From: Sinorhizobium fredii USDA 257
GTDB taxonomy: Bacteria > Pseudomonadota > Alphaproteobacteria > Rhizobiales > Rhizobiaceae
Length of the DNA: 64,000 bases
Reading direction: 5' to 3'
Assembly: GCF_000265205.3 (NCBI RefSeq)
Contig: NC_018000.1
Location: 2,914,001-2,978,000, forward strand
Shown: positions 62,403 to 64,000 of the stretch, piece by piece
How the letters are laid out: each line of letters begins with the position of its first letter
How positions within the stretch are numbered: position 1 is the first letter of the stretch
Translations under genes and position numbers: made by a program
Notes under the pieces: generated by a model
Seen by the model: only the letters and a program-made list of their open reading frames with translations
The model's database searches: none
What the model was told of the DNA's origin: nothing

Positions 62403-64000
62403 ATGCACTTTGATGTTGTTCATGCGGCCGACCCACGATTTCAGGGCGGCACATCGAGCGCACTAAGAGCCGAACTAAAGGCGGCGGGACGTTGGGAGTT
62501 GAACTGCGGACTGCTGCCGTTTCTTGGACATCAACAGTCTCCAATAGGCCTCTTCGACAGCCGTACGGCAGCGGTGATCGAGCAATCGAATATCGCTTGG
62601 CTGACCGGATCGGAAAAGGCGACCTGCGACATTCTTCTGGCGCACCACCCTGCCGTCTTTGAGCGGATGCCGCTTTCGCCGGTGCGCTTGCGGCCTCGCC
62701 GTGTCGTTTGTGTGGTTCATCATCCGCTCTTCGACGGTCAACGCATTCAGCAATACGATCCCGCAGTCGTCGAGCGCGTTTTGGATCGCCTCTTCGGAGT
62801 CCCGGTCGTGTTTGCTCCTGTCGGTCCGAAAGTCAGATCTCAGTTCGAAGCTCGCGGTACGCAAGGGCCTACACTTGTTCAGCACGATCTATGGAACATG
62901 GTCGACCTCGCCGAATGGCCCCAGCATCAGAGAAAGGCTCCAAAAGACCGCGTTAATTTGGGGCGGCACACGAGAGGGGACCCCATGAAATGGCCTGATT
63001 CTGGGGATGATCTGCGAGCAGCCTACCCTGACCGGGCTGATTTCAACATCAAAATCCTGGGCGGTGTCCCCGACGCTATCAAGAATTGGATAGGCTCGAA
63101 CTGGGAGATCTGTGCTTTCTCGGAAAACGACGTACCTGACTTTCTCAGTCGCCTGGATTTTTACGTCTATTTCCACAGCAGACATTGGGTAGAGGCGTTT
63201 GGCATTTGTGTCGCGGAAGCAATGGCCAGCGGTTTGGTGACAGTGCTTGATCGTTCATTTGAGAGCCTCTTCGAAGATGGCGCTGCCTATTGCGATATCG
63301 CTGAAACACGGAACGTCATCGAGCGGTTCATCGCTTCGCCTTCAGCTTATGTCCAACAATCAAATGCCGCACGAGAACTCGTCCGGAGGAAATTTGCGAT
63401 CGATCAGTATCCGCAAAGAATGGCACGCCTCTACGATGATCTGGAACTACCTATGATTTCGGGCCTGAATAACAGTCGAACGACGATCAGTAGTTATTCA
63501 AATGGGCGCAATGTCGAAGACAAATCGGTCCGATCACCGCCTCGGCATATGGGCCAAAGGCGACGGATACTTTTCGTGGCCACAAATGGAATAGGACTGG
63601 GACACATCACTCGTCTGATGGCTGTCGCTGAGCGTATGTCTGATGACGTGGATCCTATTTTCTTTACGAGATCGGCTGGAGCCGCCCTGGTTTTTGCGCG
63701 AGGTCACGCCATAGACTATATCCCTTGCGGACTGGCGATGGGAGTTACAGACACAAGCTGGAACAGAGCGTATGCGCAAGAGTTGCTGAGCGCAGTGGAG
63801 GCCTTTGATGTTTCGGCGGTGGTGTTTGATGGGAACAGGCCGTTTCCAGGATTGGTTGCCGTTGCTGAAAGCCGGCGTGATTTGGCCTGGATATGGATAC
63901 GTCGCGCCTTGTGGCGCGTTGATCATGAGTTCAGTGCGGACGCCCAGGACACATTCGACATGGTTATAGAGCCAGGCGAATTTGCCCATGACGAGGACCA
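62403..64000 (+). CDS. Two-domain glycosyltransferase, 3' end outside the window
   Basis: Open from ATG 62403 to the window edge (more than 530 codons). Residues about 1-350 look like a GT-B glycosyltransferase (VVCVVHHPLFDGQ; NLGRHTRGDPMKWPD; EAFGICVAEAMASGLVTVLD, with the GT4 donor-site acid). From residue about 387 a second Rossmann domain begins, RRILFVATNGIGLGHITRLM, with the glycine loop of MurG/UGT-like enzymes. Two transferase domains in one chain suggest polysaccharide or glycoprotein assembly. No strong ribosome site. Confidence 0.78.
   Translation, partial: MHFDVVHAADPRFQGGTSSALRAELKAAGRWELNCGLLPFLGHQQSPIGLFDSRTAAVIEQSNIAWLTGSEKATCDILLAHHPAVFERMPLSPVRLRPRRVVCVVHHPLFDGQRIQQYDPAVVERVLDRLFGVPVVFAPVGPKVRSQFEARGTQGPTLVQHDLWNMVDLAEWPQHQRKAPKDRVNLGRHTRGDPMKWPDSGDDLRAAYPDRADFNIKILGGVPDAIKNWIGSNWEICAFSENDVPDFLSRLDFYVYFHSRHWVEAFGICVAEAMASGLVTVLDRSFESLFEDGAAYCDIAETRNVIERFIASPSAYVQQSNAARELVRRKFAIDQYPQRMARLYDDLELPMISGLNNSRTTISSYSNGRNVEDKSVRSPPRHMGQRRRILFVATNGIGLGHITRLMAVAERMSDDVDPIFFTRSAGAALVFARGHAIDYIPCGLAMGVTDTSWNRAYAQELLSAVEAFDVSAVVFDGNRPFPGLVAVAESRRDLAWIWIRRALWRVDHEFSADAQDTFDMVIEPGEFAHDED

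Overview
The window looks like accessory DNA of a Rhizobiales (alphaproteobacterial) genome, most likely Sinorhizobium/Ensifer or a close relative. This rests on high GC, rhizobial small families (DUF982, BA14K), TRAP-transporter catabolic operons, a class III cyclase fused to TPRs, and a GTTC-N7-GTTC SOS box. No rRNA, intact tRNA or CRISPR array was seen, and species assignment is inference.

Layout. (1) 1-8.2 kb: a partial degenerate GGDEF protein and a PilZ protein, then a minus-strand catabolic operon (FAD hydroxy-acid oxidase, TRAP small, large and binding subunits, GntR regulator, ThuA-like protein). It is divergent from a DapA-family aldolase, with a perfect 17-bp palindrome between them. 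(2) 8.2-10.2 kb: a TetR regulator and divergent MFS exporter separated by three operator-like sites. (3) 10.1-19.5 kb: a segment bounded by about 175-bp direct repeats (each carrying the 3' end of the MFS gene). It holds an adenylate cyclase-TPR protein and a nan operon: NanR with a GGTATA inverted-repeat operator, three-part TRAP transporter, extra DapA-family enzyme, and N-acetylneuraminate lyase. (4) 19.5-28.3 kb: OsmC protein, GSU2403-type nucleotidyltransferase with a broken partner, DegP pseudogene, and a rhizobial accessory module (thermonuclease, zinc-ribbon proteins behind an SOS box, ligase remnant, candidate small RNA).

(5) 28.3-33 kb: a decayed prophage segment (DNA methyltransferase, DnaB-like helicase, broken M15 endolysin, spanin-like lipoprotein) with a DUF982 gene and an IS66 fragment. 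(6) 33-42 kb: a serralysin and a second RTX protein, then a second, mostly broken copy of the accessory module, and three exported low-complexity proteins built on a TVGTGGS-type repeat. (7) 42-48.5 kb: an IS91 fragment split by an IS256-family element, a broken ParB-like gene, BA14K, and a subtilase paired with an I9-like protein. (8) 48.8-55.75 kb: a toxin-antitoxin island (VapBC, HipBA with regularly spaced operators, Xre-RES, second VapBC) with HlyD, IS21 and HipA debris. (9) 56-60.8 kb: a caspase/C-type-lectin/peptidoglycan-binding protein divergent from a CHASE2 adenylate cyclase and a FecR-like protein, the best candidate here for an undescribed system. (10) 61-64 kb: a YecA/UPF0149 protein, a lipoprotein and an open-ended two-domain glycosyltransferase.

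Working together: the two TRAP operons import and degrade acidic substrates, the second very probably sialic acid or a related nonulosonate. The 19-48 kb stretch is repeatedly recombined accessory DNA in which one gene set appears two or three times in different states of decay. The cyclase/caspase cluster could couple an envelope signal sensed by CHASE2 to a periplasmic or secreted protease.
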